Shown here one piece after another: positions 28,547 through 37,789 of a stretch of DNA of 64,000 nucleotides (positions are counted from its first letter, which is position 1; every line of letters begins with the position of its first letter). Source of the stretch: CADEEN01 sp963706685 (GTDB taxonomy: Bacteria > Pseudomonadota > Gammaproteobacteria > Burkholderiales > Burkholderiaceae_C); contig CAVPMY010000002.1 of assembly GCA_963706685.1 (NCBI GenBank), forward strand, positions 186,001 to 250,000. The letters run 5' to 3'. Below the pieces are notes generated by a model that was given only the letters and a program-made list of their open reading frames with translations, was not told the DNA's origin and searched no databases. The position numbers and the translations under genes were made by a program.

Positions 28547-30662
28547 GCGCCGGGTCGGCAGACAGTTCAGCCTCGTGCTGCACTTGCGGCGCCCGCACCG
28601 CCGGCGCGCCGGACGCGGTGGCCGTGACCACGGCCTCGAAGAAGACATGGCCGTCGATGTCGTGATCGACGCTGTTGCTGTGCTGCGTGTGCGCGAGCTC
28701 GATGTCGGTGGCACCGGCCTGCAGCGCCAGCACGCGCGCCTGCGTGGCGGTCAGCGTGCGTGCGCGTTCCAGGGCCGCCGGCAGATCGGCGAAGTCTTCG
28801 CCGCCATGCGCAGTGAACAAACGGTACTGGCCGCGCGAGAATTGGCAGACGGTCATGTGCACACGCTGCGAGACGCTGCCCAGCACCGCACCGACGGCGT
28901 TGGCCACTTCGGCAAAAGCGGGCAGCGCCAGCGGCATCGCCAGACGCTCGGCCACCGCGGGGTAGTAGCTCGCCGCTGGTGCCCCCACGGCCACCAGCGG
29001 CATGTCCGGCGCGAAATGCAAGGCGAAGACGCGGCCGCCGCCGCCCTGGCCGTCGCGTGCAATCGCCAGCTCGGTCAGCGTCTTGGCCAGGCGTTGCGCC
29101 GGGCCTTCGCCGAGCTGGCCGGCGTCGTTCAGGCCGGCTTCGATGAGCTTGGTGCAGATCGCCTGCACCAGGTGGTCGACGACATGCCGGCTCGGCCCGA
29201 CGGCATCGCCGTTGGGCCACGGGCCGTAGCCGTAGAGGTGTCGCATCTGGCGCGCCCAGATGCGTGCGCCGAGCGTCGCCCCGGCCACGCTCCAGTGGCT
29301 CGACAGGCCCAGCGCATGCGCCGCGTCGGTGGGCGTGAAGCCGCTGTAGAGGGCCAGGCCCTTGCGCTCGAGGCGGGCCAGCTGGCGCGCCAGCTTGCGG
29401 TCGCTCTGGTTGGTGCGCTCCATGTCGATGGGGCCGCCCGCCAGCGCCTGCCAGGCCTGCAGTTCGTCGTCCGGCAGGCGGGCGATGGCAGCGTCGTCGG
29501 CCTGCCAGCGTTGCACGAAGCGCGCCTGCGCCGCGTGAGGCGACTCGGCCTGCTGGCGCTCGAGCACGGCCAGCAGGTGCGGGTGCTCGTGCACGAGCAG
29601 CGACAGCGGCATCACGCGCCGCGGTCCGATGGCCATGCCGTGGCCGCCGGCGAAGCGGACCTCGCTGTCGCCGCCCAGTCCGATGGCATAGACCTTGACC
29701 GCCTCGATCATCGGCCGCCAGTGGCCGACGATGGCGCCGTCGTTGCTGAGCTCGGGGCAGCCATCTCGCACCACGGCAATGTCGGTCGTCGTGCCGCCCA
29801 TGTCGGCGACCACGGCGCGACCGTGGCCGCTCAACGCGCAGGCGCCGATGACGCTGGCCGCGGGCCCCGACAGCACGGTGGTCACCGGCCGCAACAGGGC
29901 CGTCGCTGCATTGACCAGCGTGCCGTCGCCCTTGACCACCATCAACGGCGCGTCGATGGCGCGCTGCGCCAGCACCTGCTGCACCGATTCGACCAGGTGC
30001 GTGACATAGGAAATCATGCGCGCGTTCAGCGCTGCCGTGAGGGCGCGGCGCGGTGCACCCAGGCTCGACGCCAGCTCGTGGCCGCAGGTCACCGGCCGGC
30101 CCGACAGCTCGCGCACCCAGTGGCGCAGCAGCAGCTCGTGCGCCGGATTGCGCACGCTGAAGGTCGCCGAGACGGCAAAGGCCGAGACCCGCGGCGCATG
30201 GGCCACGATCGCGGCGCGCGCCGCTTCGCCGTCGAGGGCCTGGGCTTCGCGGCCGAGGGCGTCGTGGCCGCCGGCCACGCTGACCACCGCATCGGCGCCG
30301 AGCAGATCGACCAGCCCGCTGGATTTCAGTTGCGCCGGCTCGTAGCCGGCCAGCAGCGCACACACCGGCGCGCCCTTGCCTTCGACCACCGAGTTGGTGG
30401 TCAGCGTGGTCGACAGCGACACCAGGCTGACACGCGCCAGCATCGCGCCGTCGAGTTGGTCGAGCGCGGAGCCGATGCCCAGCGCCAGGTCGTGGCGCGT
30501 GGTCAGGCGTTTGGCCGCGCCGACGATGCGCCGCGCGTCGTCGAGCAGCACGGCGTCGGTGTAGGTGCCGCCGGTGTCGATGCCGAGGAAGAAGGTGCCC
30601 GCCGGCGGTGCGCGCCAGTGCGGCGGTGCGGTGACACCGTGTTGAAGCAGGTCGGCGCGCAC
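28539..30662 (-). CDS. Hydantoinase/oxoprolinase family protein (HyuA-like)
   Basis: 707 residues, intact. ATP-dependent hydantoinase A-type subunit with an actin-like fold: TFFLGIDTGGTYTDAVLLDD (phosphate 1), LVSLSTTLTTNSVVEGKGAP, SFAVSATFSVRNPAHE-like strand near residue 170, LTAALNARMISYVTHLVESV, VKGDGTLVNAATALLRPVTT, VLSGPAASVIGACALSGHGR, VVADMGGTTTDIAVVRDGCP and YAIGLGGDSEVRF. No HyuB subunit gene is beside it. The start is taken as GTG 30662, 33 nt after the stop of the flavoprotein gene on the same strand. The pair suggests turnover of N-methylated cyclic amides to sarcosine-like products, an inference. A longer frame running to 32003 is only an out-of-frame continuation. Confidence 0.87.
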   Translation of the reverse strand: MRADLLQHGVTAPPHWRAPPAGTFFLGIDTGGTYTDAVLLDDARRIVGAAKRLTTRHDLALGIGSALDQLDGAMLARVSLVSLSTTLTTNSVVEGKGAPVCALLAGYEPAQLKSSGLVDLLGADAVVSVAGGHDALGREAQALDGEAARAAIVAHAPRVSAFAVSATFSVRNPAHELLLRHWVRELSGRPVTCGHELASSLGAPRRALTAALNARMISYVTHLVESVQQVLAQRAIDAPLMVVKGDGTLVNAATALLRPVTTVLSGPAASVIGACALSGHGRAVVADMGGTTTDIAVVRDGCPELSNDGAIVGHWRPMIEAVKVYAIGLGGDSEVRFAGGHGMAIGPRRVMPLSLLVHEHPHLLAVLERQQAESPHAAQARFVQRWQADDAAIARLPDDELQAWQALAGGPIDMERTNQSDRKLARQLARLERKGLALYSGFTPTDAAHALGLSSHWSVAGATLGARIWARQMRHLYGYGPWPNGDAVGPSRHVVDHLVQAICTKLIEAGLNDAGQLGEGPAQRLAKTLTELAIARDGQGGGGRVFALHFAPDMPLVAVGAPAASYYPAVAERLAMPLALPAFAEVANAVGAVLGSVSQRVHMTVCQFSRGQYRLFTAHGGEDFADLPAALERARTLTATQARVLALQAGATDIELAHTQHSNSVDHDIDGHVFFEAVVTATASGAPAVRAPQVQHEAELSADPAPR

Positions 30663-30694
30663 GGTGCCGATGCTATGCGACGAGGCCCGCCCGC

Positions 30695-33153
30695 TCAGGC
30701 GCGCAATCTTTGGTTGTCGGGATCGAGCGGCGACTCGACCAGCACCGTGGCGCGCCGGCGCTTGCCGAGGATCTCGATCTCCAACGCGGTGCCGACCTCG
30801 GCCTGTGCCGCCTTCACGTAGCCCAGGGCCAGGCTCTTGCCGAGCACGTGGCCGAAAGCGCCGGCGGTGGCGCGGCCGACCAACTGGCCGCCGGCATACA
30901 GCGGTTCGGTGCCGAGCGAGTCGGCATCGCCGACATCGTGCACTTCGAGCGTGACGAAGCGGTTCGGGATGCCGGCTGCGAGCTGGCGCTCGAGCGCGGC
31001 GCGGCCGATGAACTCGCCCTTGTTCATGCGCACGAAGCGGTCCAGGCCCGACTCGTAGGGGCTGTACTCGATGCTCAGGTCGGTGCCCCACATGCGGTAG
31101 GACTTTTCCAGCCGCATCGATTCCATGGCCCGCATGCCGGCCATGCCGATGCCGAACTCGGCGCCGGCCTCGAAGATCGCATCGAACAGCGAGTGCGCGT
31201 ACTCGATCGGGAAGTGCAGCTCCCAGCCGAGTTCGCCGATGAAGTTGACGCGCAGCGCATAGACATCGGTGGCGTAGCCGACTTCGATGACCTGGCTGGT
31301 CAGCCAGGGAAAGCTCGCGTTGTCCAGCGGCGTGTCGGTGAGCTTGGCCAGCACCTCGCGCGAGCGCGGGCCGGCGAGCACGAAGCAGCCGCGGCTGGTG
31401 GTGATGTTGCGCAACTGCACCGAGTCGATCGCCCGGCAACATCTTCTGCAGGTAGTCGCCGTCGAAGCGCTCGCCGGCGCCGGCGCTGACGACGTAGAAG
31501 CGCTGCTCGCCGAGCTTGCTGATCGTGAACTCCGAGCGGATGCCGCCGCGCGGCGTGAGCGCATGGCACAGCGCGATGCGCCCGGTCTTGGTCGGCACCT
31601 TGTTGGCCACCAGGCTGTCGAGCCAGGCCTCGGCACCGGCGCCGCTGACCTCGTGCTTGGCGAAAGGCGAAAGGTCGATCACGCCGACACGTTCGCGCAT
31701 GTTGCGGCACTCGTTGCCCACGTGCTCGAAGTAGTTGCTGCGCCTGAAACTCCAGACGTCCTTGCGCTCGACACCCGGCGGCGCGAACCAGTTGGCGCGC
31801 TCCCAGCCGTAGCGCTGGCCGAACACCGCGCCCATCTGCGCCAGCTTGTCGTAGACCGGGCTCGTCTTGGCCGGGCGGCCGTCGTGGCGCTCCTCGTCGG
31901 GGTAGTGGATGGTGAAGACCTCGCGATACGCCTCCTCGTTCTTGGCCACCGTGTAGCGCTTGCTGGTGTAGGGGCCGTAGCGGCGCGGATCGACGGCCAG
32001 CATGTCGCACCGTCGGCTCGCCGTCGACGATCCACTCGGCCAGTTGCCAGCCTGCGCCGCCGGCGGCGGTGACGCCGAAGCTGTGGCCCTCGTTCAGCCA
32101 CACATTGCGCAGGCCCCAGGCCGGGCCGATCAGCGGGCTGCCGTCGGGCGTGTAGCTGATGGGCCCGTTGACGATGGTCTTCAGGCCGCAATGTTCGAGC
32201 GCGGGCACGCGCCGGGCGGCGGCCTCCACATGCGGCAGCAGGCGGTCGAGGTCGCCCTCGAACAGGTTCTTGCCGAACCAGTCGGGCACGCCGTCGGCAA
32301 AACGCGCCGGCGCGCCGCGCTCATAGGGGCCGAGGATCCAGCCCAGGCGCTCTTCGCGCAGGTAGTACGACTGGTCGGACTCGCGCAGCACCGCCAGTTC
32401 GTGGCCGCCGCCGCTGCGGTAGGCCTCGAGCTCGGGCGACTTGTCGTACACGATGTACTGGTGCTCGACCGGAATCGCCGGCACGTTGAGGCCGAACATG
32501 CGCCCGGTCTCGCGCGCGTAGTTGCCGGTCGCGCACACCACATGCTCGCAGCGGATGTCGCCCTTGTCGGTGCGCACCGTCCACTCGCTGTTGCCGTGCT
32601 GCTGCACGCCGAGCACGCAGGTCTGCTCGTAGATCTCGGCGCCGCGGGTGCGCGCGCCTTTGCGCAACGCCATCGTCAGATCGACCGGCGCGATGTGCCC
32701 GTCGTCCGGGTGATACAGCGCGCCGACGATGCGCGGCGTGGCCACGCCGTCGCCGAGGTTGACCAGCGGCCACAGGGCTTTGACTTCGTCGGGCGTGATG
32801 ATGCGAAACGGCACGCCGATGGTATTGGCGGTGCCGCAGTACTTGAGGTACTCGTCCATGCGCTGCGACGACGTCGCCAGGCGCAGGTTGCCGCTGACGT
32901 GGAAGCTCACGTCCTGGCCGGTCTCGGCTTCCAGCCGCTTGTACAGATCGACCGAGTACTTGTGCAGCTGGCCGACCGTGTAGCTCATGTTGAACAGCGG
33001 CAGCAGGCCCGCCGCGTGCCAGGTCGAGCCGGCCGTGAGCTCGCTGCGCTCGACCAGCACCACGTCGCTCCAGCCCTTCCTGGCCAGGTGGTAGAGCGTG
33101 CTCACGCCGACCACCCCGCCACCGATCACCACCACCCGCGCCTGCGATTTCAT
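30695..33153 (-). CDS. FAD-dependent sarcosine/dimethylglycine dehydrogenase-like protein (two frameshifts)
   Basis: 818 residues after removing two extra G. N-terminal DAO-type FAD domain: ARVVVIGGGVVGVSTLYHLA, GSTWHAAGLLPLFNMSYTVG, GHELAVLRESDQSYYLREER, KTIVNGPISYTPDGSPLIGP and NEGHSFGVTAAGGAGWQLAE. The frame breaks near 32005 (GGTGCGACATG), going on as YREVFTIHYPDEERHDGRPA, then GcvT-like folate-binding domains with FAPPGVERKDVWSFRR and NYFEHVGNECRNMRERVGVI. It breaks again near 31437 (CCGGGCGATC), then IDSVQLRNITTSRGCFVLAG and NFIGELGWELHFPIEYAHSL. Family members oxidatively demethylate sarcosine or dimethylglycine with tetrahydrofolate. It is probably co-transcribed with the HyuA-like gene. 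Confidence 0.9.
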
Positions 33154-33322
33154 GGCTTGTCCTTGCCTCCCAGTCCACCCTGGTCCGGCGAGTGTAGGCA
33201 GCGGGCACACCGACGCCGATCCAATTGCGACGGGGGTTTGCGGATTCGCGTCAAGGGCGCGTCAAGGATTGATCCGGGTTCTCGACCTGTCGGACGACGA
33301 ACGTCAGCAGGCGCCACGTCAA

Positions 33323-33377
33323 CCCGTTCGGGCTGAGCTTGGTCGTTGCCCCTGCCCGAGCCTGTCGAAGGGCTCGA
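33323..33377. repeat. REP-like dispersed repeat
   Basis: CGTTCGGGCTGAGCTT and GAGCCTGTCGAAGGGCTC lie about 25 bp apart in the gap before the HTH gene. The latter forms a 5-bp stem and equals the widespread proteobacterial dispersed motif around CCTGTCGAAGGGC. Recognition is from memory of the motif. Confidence 0.45.
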
Positions 33378-33448
33378 CGCGTTGGTTGCTGACATCGACA
33401 GCAGTTTGCCCCTGTTGCCAGCATGAACAACACGGAAGGGAGATTGAG

Positions 33449-33982
33449 ATGGGTGCAGTGACGATCACGGTTGATTCGACCGAATCCTTCAAGCAGCGCG
33501 TGAAGGTTGCGTTCGCGGGCAAGCGGCAGCAAGAGCAAATCTCGTTCGGGTCGTTCGACCTGCTTTGGAAGGTGCTCGCGCCCACCCGCATGGCGCTCGT
33601 GCAGACATTGACCGGTGCCGGGCCGGTGACGTTGCGTGAGGCCGCGCGGCGCGCCGGCCGCGACGTGCGCGCGGTGCATTCGGCTGTGCACGTGCTGATT
33701 CCCCGGTGCCTTGCCACCGACCCGGAGCGGCCGTATCACATCTCGTTCATCGAAATGAGCCCCGCGCTATCGTCAACGCTCGACGCCGAGAGCAAGCTCG
33801 ATCGCGATGAGGCGCATATCGAGTCGATGATCGGCGACGATGAGGTGCAGGCCGCCGTTTTTCTGGCGCAGCGGCGAGCGGCCATGGGCCGCTCGCCGCT
33901 GGCTTTTGTCACCGCCGGCTGCGGCGGCGCCCGCCTTCATGGCACTACGGCGCGCTGCACAGGCAGTGCACCACACCAATGA
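33449..33982 (+). CDS. HVO_A0114-like HTH DNA-binding protein, C-terminus doubtful
   Basis: A good Shine-Dalgarno (GAAGGGAG) precedes ATG 33449. Residues 1-85 read TVDSTESFKQRVKVAFAGKR, ISFGSFDLLWKVLAPTRMAL, VQTLTGAGPVTLREAARRAG and RDVRAVHSAVHVLI, matching the small winged-helix HVO_A0114 family often found as an antitoxin with a TumE-type toxin. After about residue 85 the family pattern is lost. A +1 frame would end at 33758 and give about 103 residues, the usual length, so a frameshift is likely. As drawn the ORF runs into the 3' end of sppA on the other strand. No TumE/DUF6516 partner is visible upstream. Confidence 0.55.
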   Translation: MGAVTITVDSTESFKQRVKVAFAGKRQQEQISFGSFDLLWKVLAPTRMALVQTLTGAGPVTLREAARRAGRDVRAVHSAVHVLIPRCLATDPERPYHISFIEMSPALSSTLDAESKLDRDEAHIESMIGDDEVQAAVFLAQRRAAMGRSPLAFVTAGCGGARLHGTTARCTGSAPHQ

Positions 33983-35828
33983 AGGGCTTGTGGCCTTCGG
34001 TCACATCCGCGAGCCACAGCATGTCGCGTTGGGCGTCGCGGATTGCCGCGGATGGTGCACCGAGTGGCAGCCAACTGCGCGCGAGCTGTGGGCCGATGGC
34101 CTGCACCGCGGCGCCGGTGAGCGAATCGAGGAACCGCTCGATCGGCTTGCGGTCGGCCTCCACGTAGCGCACCGCGTACTTGCCTTCCTCGAGCTTGGCG
34201 CGCTGCGCGGCCGACTTGAGCGCGTCGGCATAGCTGCCGGTGCGATCGATCAGGCCACGCTCCAGCGCCTGCGTGCCGGTCCAGACCCGGCCCTGGGCCA
34301 CCTCGTTGATCTTCTCTGGCGTGGTCTTGCGCGCTGCGGCGGCTTTGCCGACGAACTCAGAGTAGCCGCGGTTGATGGCGGCCTGGATCACCTCGCCAAA
34401 GCGCGGATCGAAGGGCCGGCGCGGGTCGTAGGCGTTGGTGAGCCAGGTGGTGCCGTGGCCCTCGGTGTTGATCGAGAGCTTCTTCATCAGGCCGTCGGCC
34501 GTGGGCAGGATGGCGAAGATGCCGATCGAGCCGGTGATGGTGTTGGGCTCGGCGATCACCTCGTCGGACGACATCGAGATCCAGTAGCCGCCCGAGGCCG
34601 CGACGTCGCCCATCGACACCACCACCGGCTTGCCCGCCGTGCGCGCCAGCTCGAGCTCGCGCCGCACCAGGTCGGAGCCGAAGGCGCTGCCGCCGGGGGA
34701 GTCGACGCGCAGCACGATGGCCTTGATGTCGTCGTCGAAACGCGCCTTGCGCACCAGCGCGGCGGTGGACAGGCCGCCGATGGCGCCGGGGCCGGCCTCG
34801 CCGTCGCTGATCTCGCCCTGGGCCACGACCACGCCCACCGCACTGCCCTTGGCGGGCGGCTTCAGGCGTTGCAGGTAGTCATCGAAGTTGACCTGCGCGA
34901 AGGTGTGGTTCTCCTTGTCTTCGACGCCCTCCTTGATGAGGCGGTCACGCAGTTGATCGCGGGTTTGCAGCGCGTCGACGAACTTGGCATCCAGCGCGAG
35001 TTTGGCCAGGTCACCACCGACAGCCTGGAGGTTTCCGGGCAGGCCATCGATCAGCTTGCCGATGCCGCCGGCCGGCAGCTTGCGGGCCATCTCGACATCG
35101 TTGGTCCAGTTGGACCACAGCGCGCCGTAAAGCTCAGCATCCTGTTCCAGCGCCGCCTTCGACGGGCCGTTGGCGAAGTACGGCTCACCGAAGCTCTTGT
35201 ACGTGCCGACGCGGATCACGTTGGCGCTGACGCCCAGGCGGTCAAAGGCGTCGCGGTAGTAGTTGCGCAGGCGGCCAAAGCCGTCGGCGTAGGCAGCGCC
35301 CATCGGGTCCAGAAGGACCTCGCTGGCACGCGCGGCCAGGTAGTACTGCTTCTGCTCGTAGTTCGCGCCCCAGGCAATGATCGGCTTGCCGCTGGCCTTG
35401 AAGGCATCGAGCGCTGCGGCCACCTCGCGTTGCTGGGCCATGCCGGCGCCTTCGAAGTCGTCGAGCAGGAGCACCGCGCGGGTGATCTTCGGATCCTTGG
35501 CCGCTGCGTCGAGCACGGCCAGCAAGTCGCGCAACTGGATCTGACCATCGGGCTGGCCAATGGCTAGGCTACGGATGCGATCCTGCACGCTGCCCGAACG
35601 TTGCTCGACCAGCTTGCCCTGGAGGTTGAGCACCAGGGCAGTGTTGTCCTTCAGCGCGGGCGTGCCGCTGCGCACCAGGAAGCCGATGATGCCGGCCAGC
35701 ACCAGCACCAGCAACAGCAGGAAGATCAGGTTCAGCACGATCAGCCGGCTCGTGTTCACAAATCGCAGGAAGCGCCGGAAAAGGCTGGGTTTTTGACCGG
35801 GCAGGACGTCAGGCAGGGTTGTTGACAT
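33945..35828 (-). CDS. sppA: Signal peptide peptidase SppA, 67K type
   Basis: 627 residues, intact. Membrane-bound serine protease (protease IV) that degrades cleaved signal peptides. N-terminal anchor: SRLIVLNLIFLLLLVLVLAG, then IIGFLVRSG. Two S49 domains follow. The first includes GKPIIAWGANYEQKQYYLAA with the general-base Lys region near residue 200 (RVGTYKSFGEPYFANGPSK). The second has VLRVDSPGGSAFGSDLVRRE and VVVSMGDVAASGGYWISMSS with the catalytic Ser in AASGGYW. Start is ATG 35828; an upstream in-frame ATG at 35924 would overlap the DUF302 gene. The end VVHCLCSAP resembles the terminal Cys-containing tail of homologues. Confidence 0.94.
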   Translation of the reverse strand: MSTTLPDVLPGQKPSLFRRFLRFVNTSRLIVLNLIFLLLLVLVLAGIIGFLVRSGTPALKDNTALVLNLQGKLVEQRSGSVQDRIRSLAIGQPDGQIQLRDLLAVLDAAAKDPKITRAVLLLDDFEGAGMAQQREVAAALDAFKASGKPIIAWGANYEQKQYYLAARASEVLLDPMGAAYADGFGRLRNYYRDAFDRLGVSANVIRVGTYKSFGEPYFANGPSKAALEQDAELYGALWSNWTNDVEMARKLPAGGIGKLIDGLPGNLQAVGGDLAKLALDAKFVDALQTRDQLRDRLIKEGVEDKENHTFAQVNFDDYLQRLKPPAKGSAVGVVVAQGEISDGEAGPGAIGGLSTAALVRKARFDDDIKAIVLRVDSPGGSAFGSDLVRRELELARTAGKPVVVSMGDVAASGGYWISMSSDEVIAEPNTITGSIGIFAILPTADGLMKKLSINTEGHGTTWLTNAYDPRRPFDPRFGEVIQAAINRGYSEFVGKAAAARKTTPEKINEVAQGRVWTGTQALERGLIDRTGSYADALKSAAQRAKLEEGKYAVRYVEADRKPIERFLDSLTGAAVQAIGPQLARSWLPLGAPSAAIRDAQRDMLWLADVTEGHKPFIGVVHCLCSAP

Positions 35829-35862
35829 CTCAACTCCGAAAGGATGACGCCAAAAGCTTATC

Positions 35863-36183
35863 TCAGCCTCCGATGGCTGGCGCGCGCTGTTGGACAGAAC
35901 CGCTTCCTGGACCTTCAACTTCAAGTCCAGGCTTGCCGACCAGGTTCACCATGATTTTCGGGCCGAGGAAGCCGATCACCACCCGCTCCGGGGCTTCCTC
36001 GCGCACGATCACATTGCAGGGCAGAAGCAGGCCGATGTTGGGCACGGCCTGCAAGGCCGGGTGCGCCAGCGGTGGATTGCAGGCGCCAAGGATGCGATAG
36101 GGCGGCATGTCGATGCCAAGCTTCTCCTTCATGGCGTGCTGCACGTCGATGTCGCTCAGCACGCCGAAGCCCTCGGCTTTCAA
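35863..36183 (-). CDS. DUF302 domain protein, 5' end uncertain
   Basis: 106 residues from a TTG at 36183. The DUF302 core is clear: KAEGFGVLSDIDVQHAMKEK, LGIDMPPYRILGACNPPLAH, LQAVPNIGLLLPCNVIVREE and RVVIGFLGPKIM. Conserved ACNP and LLLPCNV motifs are present. The same frame continues upstream as LTPEPSTIAAL without a good start codon, so the real N-terminus is probably shifted or lost. Function of DUF302 is unknown. It precedes sppA by 34 nt on the same strand. Confidence 0.75.
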   Translation of the reverse strand: MKAEGFGVLSDIDVQHAMKEKLGIDMPPYRILGACNPPLAHPALQAVPNIGLLLPCNVIVREEAPERVVIGFLGPKIMVNLVGKPGLEVEGPGSGSVQQRAPAIGG

Positions 36184-36613
36184 AGCGGCGATGGTGGATG
36201 GTTCAGGCGTGAGCGGCCGCAGCGGGCGATGCCTTGCTGACCAGCTTGGACAACTCGGCGAATCCGATCGGCGGGATAGTCAGCCAAGGAAGGGTGAACA
36301 TGCGTTTGGCCAGCCCAGTTGCCAGCCTGCTGCCGGCCGACATTGCGCGGCCGATGCTCGCGTGCCGCCCGGAGCACGGTTCGTGCACAACCTCGGCCCG
36401 CTGCTGCTGGCCCGGGTCGGCCTGTCGAGCCTGGTCGGGGATGGGGCGAGAGCAGGGCTTTGCGGTCGACGCCGCGACGCGAATCGTTGAACGTGCTAGA
36501 AATTCACTTTGCCGCCAACGGCGACGTGGGCAGCGTCGGGCGCTGCCACGCGATGGCTCCCTTCGCTCGCTGGCAACCCTGCGCGCAGTCCGATTTTTTA
36601 ACGAGGAGTGTCC
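36184..36613. other. 430-bp stretch without a confident gene
   Basis: A minus frame (36203-36388) containing MFTLPWLTIPPIGFAELSKL lies just upstream of DUF302 and may hold its displaced N-terminus or a separate small protein. Nothing else is recognisable. The right end carries a strong ribosome binding site (GAGGAG) for the next gene. Confidence 0.35.
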
Positions 36614-37006
36614 ATGTCATCCACACCCACCCCCTTCACGCGGCGCTTGATTTTGCTTCCGGCCTGCACTGCCATGGCGATCGCCGTTTGCCTGCCCGCA
36701 TGGGCGCATCACGGCTGGACCTGGGCCGAGGACGTCGACTCCGAACTCACCGGCACCATCGTCGCCGCCAAGCTCGGCAACCCGCACGGCGAGCTGACGC
36801 TGAGCGTGGACGGTGCCAACTGGATCGTCGAAGTCGGCCAGCCGTGGCGAAACGAGCGCGCCGGTCTGATGGACGCGATGCTGGCCAAAGGCGTAAAGCT
36901 CACCGTGACGGGCCACAAGCACAGCGATCCGAAGAAGAAGGTGTTCAAGGCCGAGCGCGTCCTCATCGACGGCAAGAAGTTCGACCTCTATCCGGATCGA
37001 AACTGA
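36614..37006 (+). CDS. DUF6152 family exported protein
   Basis: 130 residues. The strong Shine-Dalgarno ACGAGGAGTGTCC sets ATG 36614. The signal peptide RRLILLPACTAMAIAVCLPA ends at WAHHGWTWAEDVDSELTGTI. The mature part is a small OB-like beta domain: VAAKLGNPHGELTLSVDGAN, WIVEVGQPWRNERAGLMDAM and KLTVTGHKHSDPKKKVFKAE. The AHHGW motif right after the signal and the NPH motif are typical of DUF6152. Function unknown. Its TGA overlaps an ATG (TGATG) leading to the membrane-protein gene, suggesting an operon. Confidence 0.8.
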   Translation: MSSTPTPFTRRLILLPACTAMAIAVCLPAWAHHGWTWAEDVDSELTGTIVAAKLGNPHGELTLSVDGANWIVEVGQPWRNERAGLMDAMLAKGVKLTVTGHKHSDPKKKVFKAERVLIDGKKFDLYPDRN

Positions 37007-37028
37007 TGCGCGCCCTGCGCTGCCGCGC

Positions 37029-37523
37029 TTGCCGTTGACGCTGCTGGAGACGCTGGCCGCAGGGTTGCAGGCCACCGAGCTGTCGCGCCTGCTGCGCTCG
37101 TCGATCTGGCTCTACCCGCTGGTCAACACCGCGCACCTGGTGGGCATTGCGCTGCTGTTCGGCGCCATCGCTTCGCTCGATCTGCGCTTGATCGGCTGCT
37201 GGAAGGGCACGCCGCTCGATCACCTCGCCCGCACGTTGATCCCGGTTTCGATCGTCGGGCTCGTGCTCGCGGTGTCGACCGGTTCGCTGCTGTTCGCGAC
37301 GCGTCCGCTCGACTACGTCGTCGAGCCGCTGTTCGGCATCAAGATGGCGCTGCTGGCCGCTGCGGTGCTCAACGCGCTGTGGCTGCGCCGTTCGCCGCAG
37401 TGGCGCTTGGCGAGCGTCGCGGCCGGTGCTGCACCGCGGCCCGCGTGGCGCGTCGCGGCGATCCTGTCGATCGTGCTCTGGCTGGGCGTGATCACGGCCG
37501 GGCGGTTGATCGGCTATCGCTAG
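37029..37523 (+). CDS. DUF6644-like integral membrane protein
   Basis: 164 residues from TTG 37029, with four hydrophobic helices: LYPLVNTAHLVGIALLFGAI, LIPVSIVGLVLAVSTGSLLF, IKMALLAAAVLNALWL and VAAILSIVLWLGVITAGRLI. The pattern SSIWLYPLVNTAHLVGIALL fits DUF6644. The likely native start is ATG 37006, which overlaps the previous stop, but it is out of frame by one length change. The stop codon TAG at 37521-37523 is formed at the left border of an inserted mini-element, so the original C-terminus may have been slightly different. Function unknown; pairing with DUF6152 proteins suggests a joint envelope role. Confidence 0.68.
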   Translation: MPLTLLETLAAGLQATELSRLLRSSIWLYPLVNTAHLVGIALLFGAIASLDLRLIGCWKGTPLDHLARTLIPVSIVGLVLAVSTGSLLFATRPLDYVVEPLFGIKMALLAAAVLNALWLRRSPQWRLASVAAGAAPRPAWRVAAILSIVLWLGVITAGRLIGYR

Positions 37524-37789
37524 GGCCTGTTCACACTACGCAGGCGGGTGCGAAAGGGGCTGTGAGGGCGCAGGGCAAGACGCGCGACGACGCGAAGGCT
37601 CGACGCCTTCGCTAGGAGTGCAACGCCGCCATGCGCCCTCACAACCCCTTTCCCTTCGGGTTGCCACCACAAACGGCGCCCGCGTCGTTGCAAAGCCTCG
37701 CTGGGTCCCGAACCCAGCTTCGTTTTGCGCCTAGCTGGCGCCGTTTGTGGTGGCAACGCATCCCGCCTCCGTAGCGTGAACAGGCCCTA
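37521..37789. mobile_element. TA-flanked MITE-like element C with two long inverted-repeat arms (269 bp)
   Basis: Ends read TAGGGCCTGTTCACACTACG and, complemented, TAGGGCCTGTTCACGCTACG, going on as AGGCGGG on both sides. Inside are two further arms. One is 37556-37572 with 37632-37648 (16 of 17 pair), capped by the hairpin GCGAAGGC-TCGAC-GCCTTCGC. The other is 37660-37680 with 37737-37757 (21 of 21 pair), capped by GCTGGGT-CCCGA-ACCCAGC. The whole would fold as a three-way junction. TA dinucleotides border it. No coding capacity. Confidence 0.78.

Noticed and set aside
28539..32003. A 1154-codon open frame that seems to fuse a GcvT-like domain to the HyuA-like protein
   Set aside because: The middle (about 30.7-31.4 kb) is out of frame for the flavoprotein; the real flavoprotein C-terminus is in another frame and stops at 30695. 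The fusion arises from the extra base near 31437.
36234..36650. Plus-strand ORF between DUF302 and DUF6152 genes
   Set aside because: Translation is compositionally poor, overlaps the start of the DUF6152 gene in another frame and matches nothing known to me.
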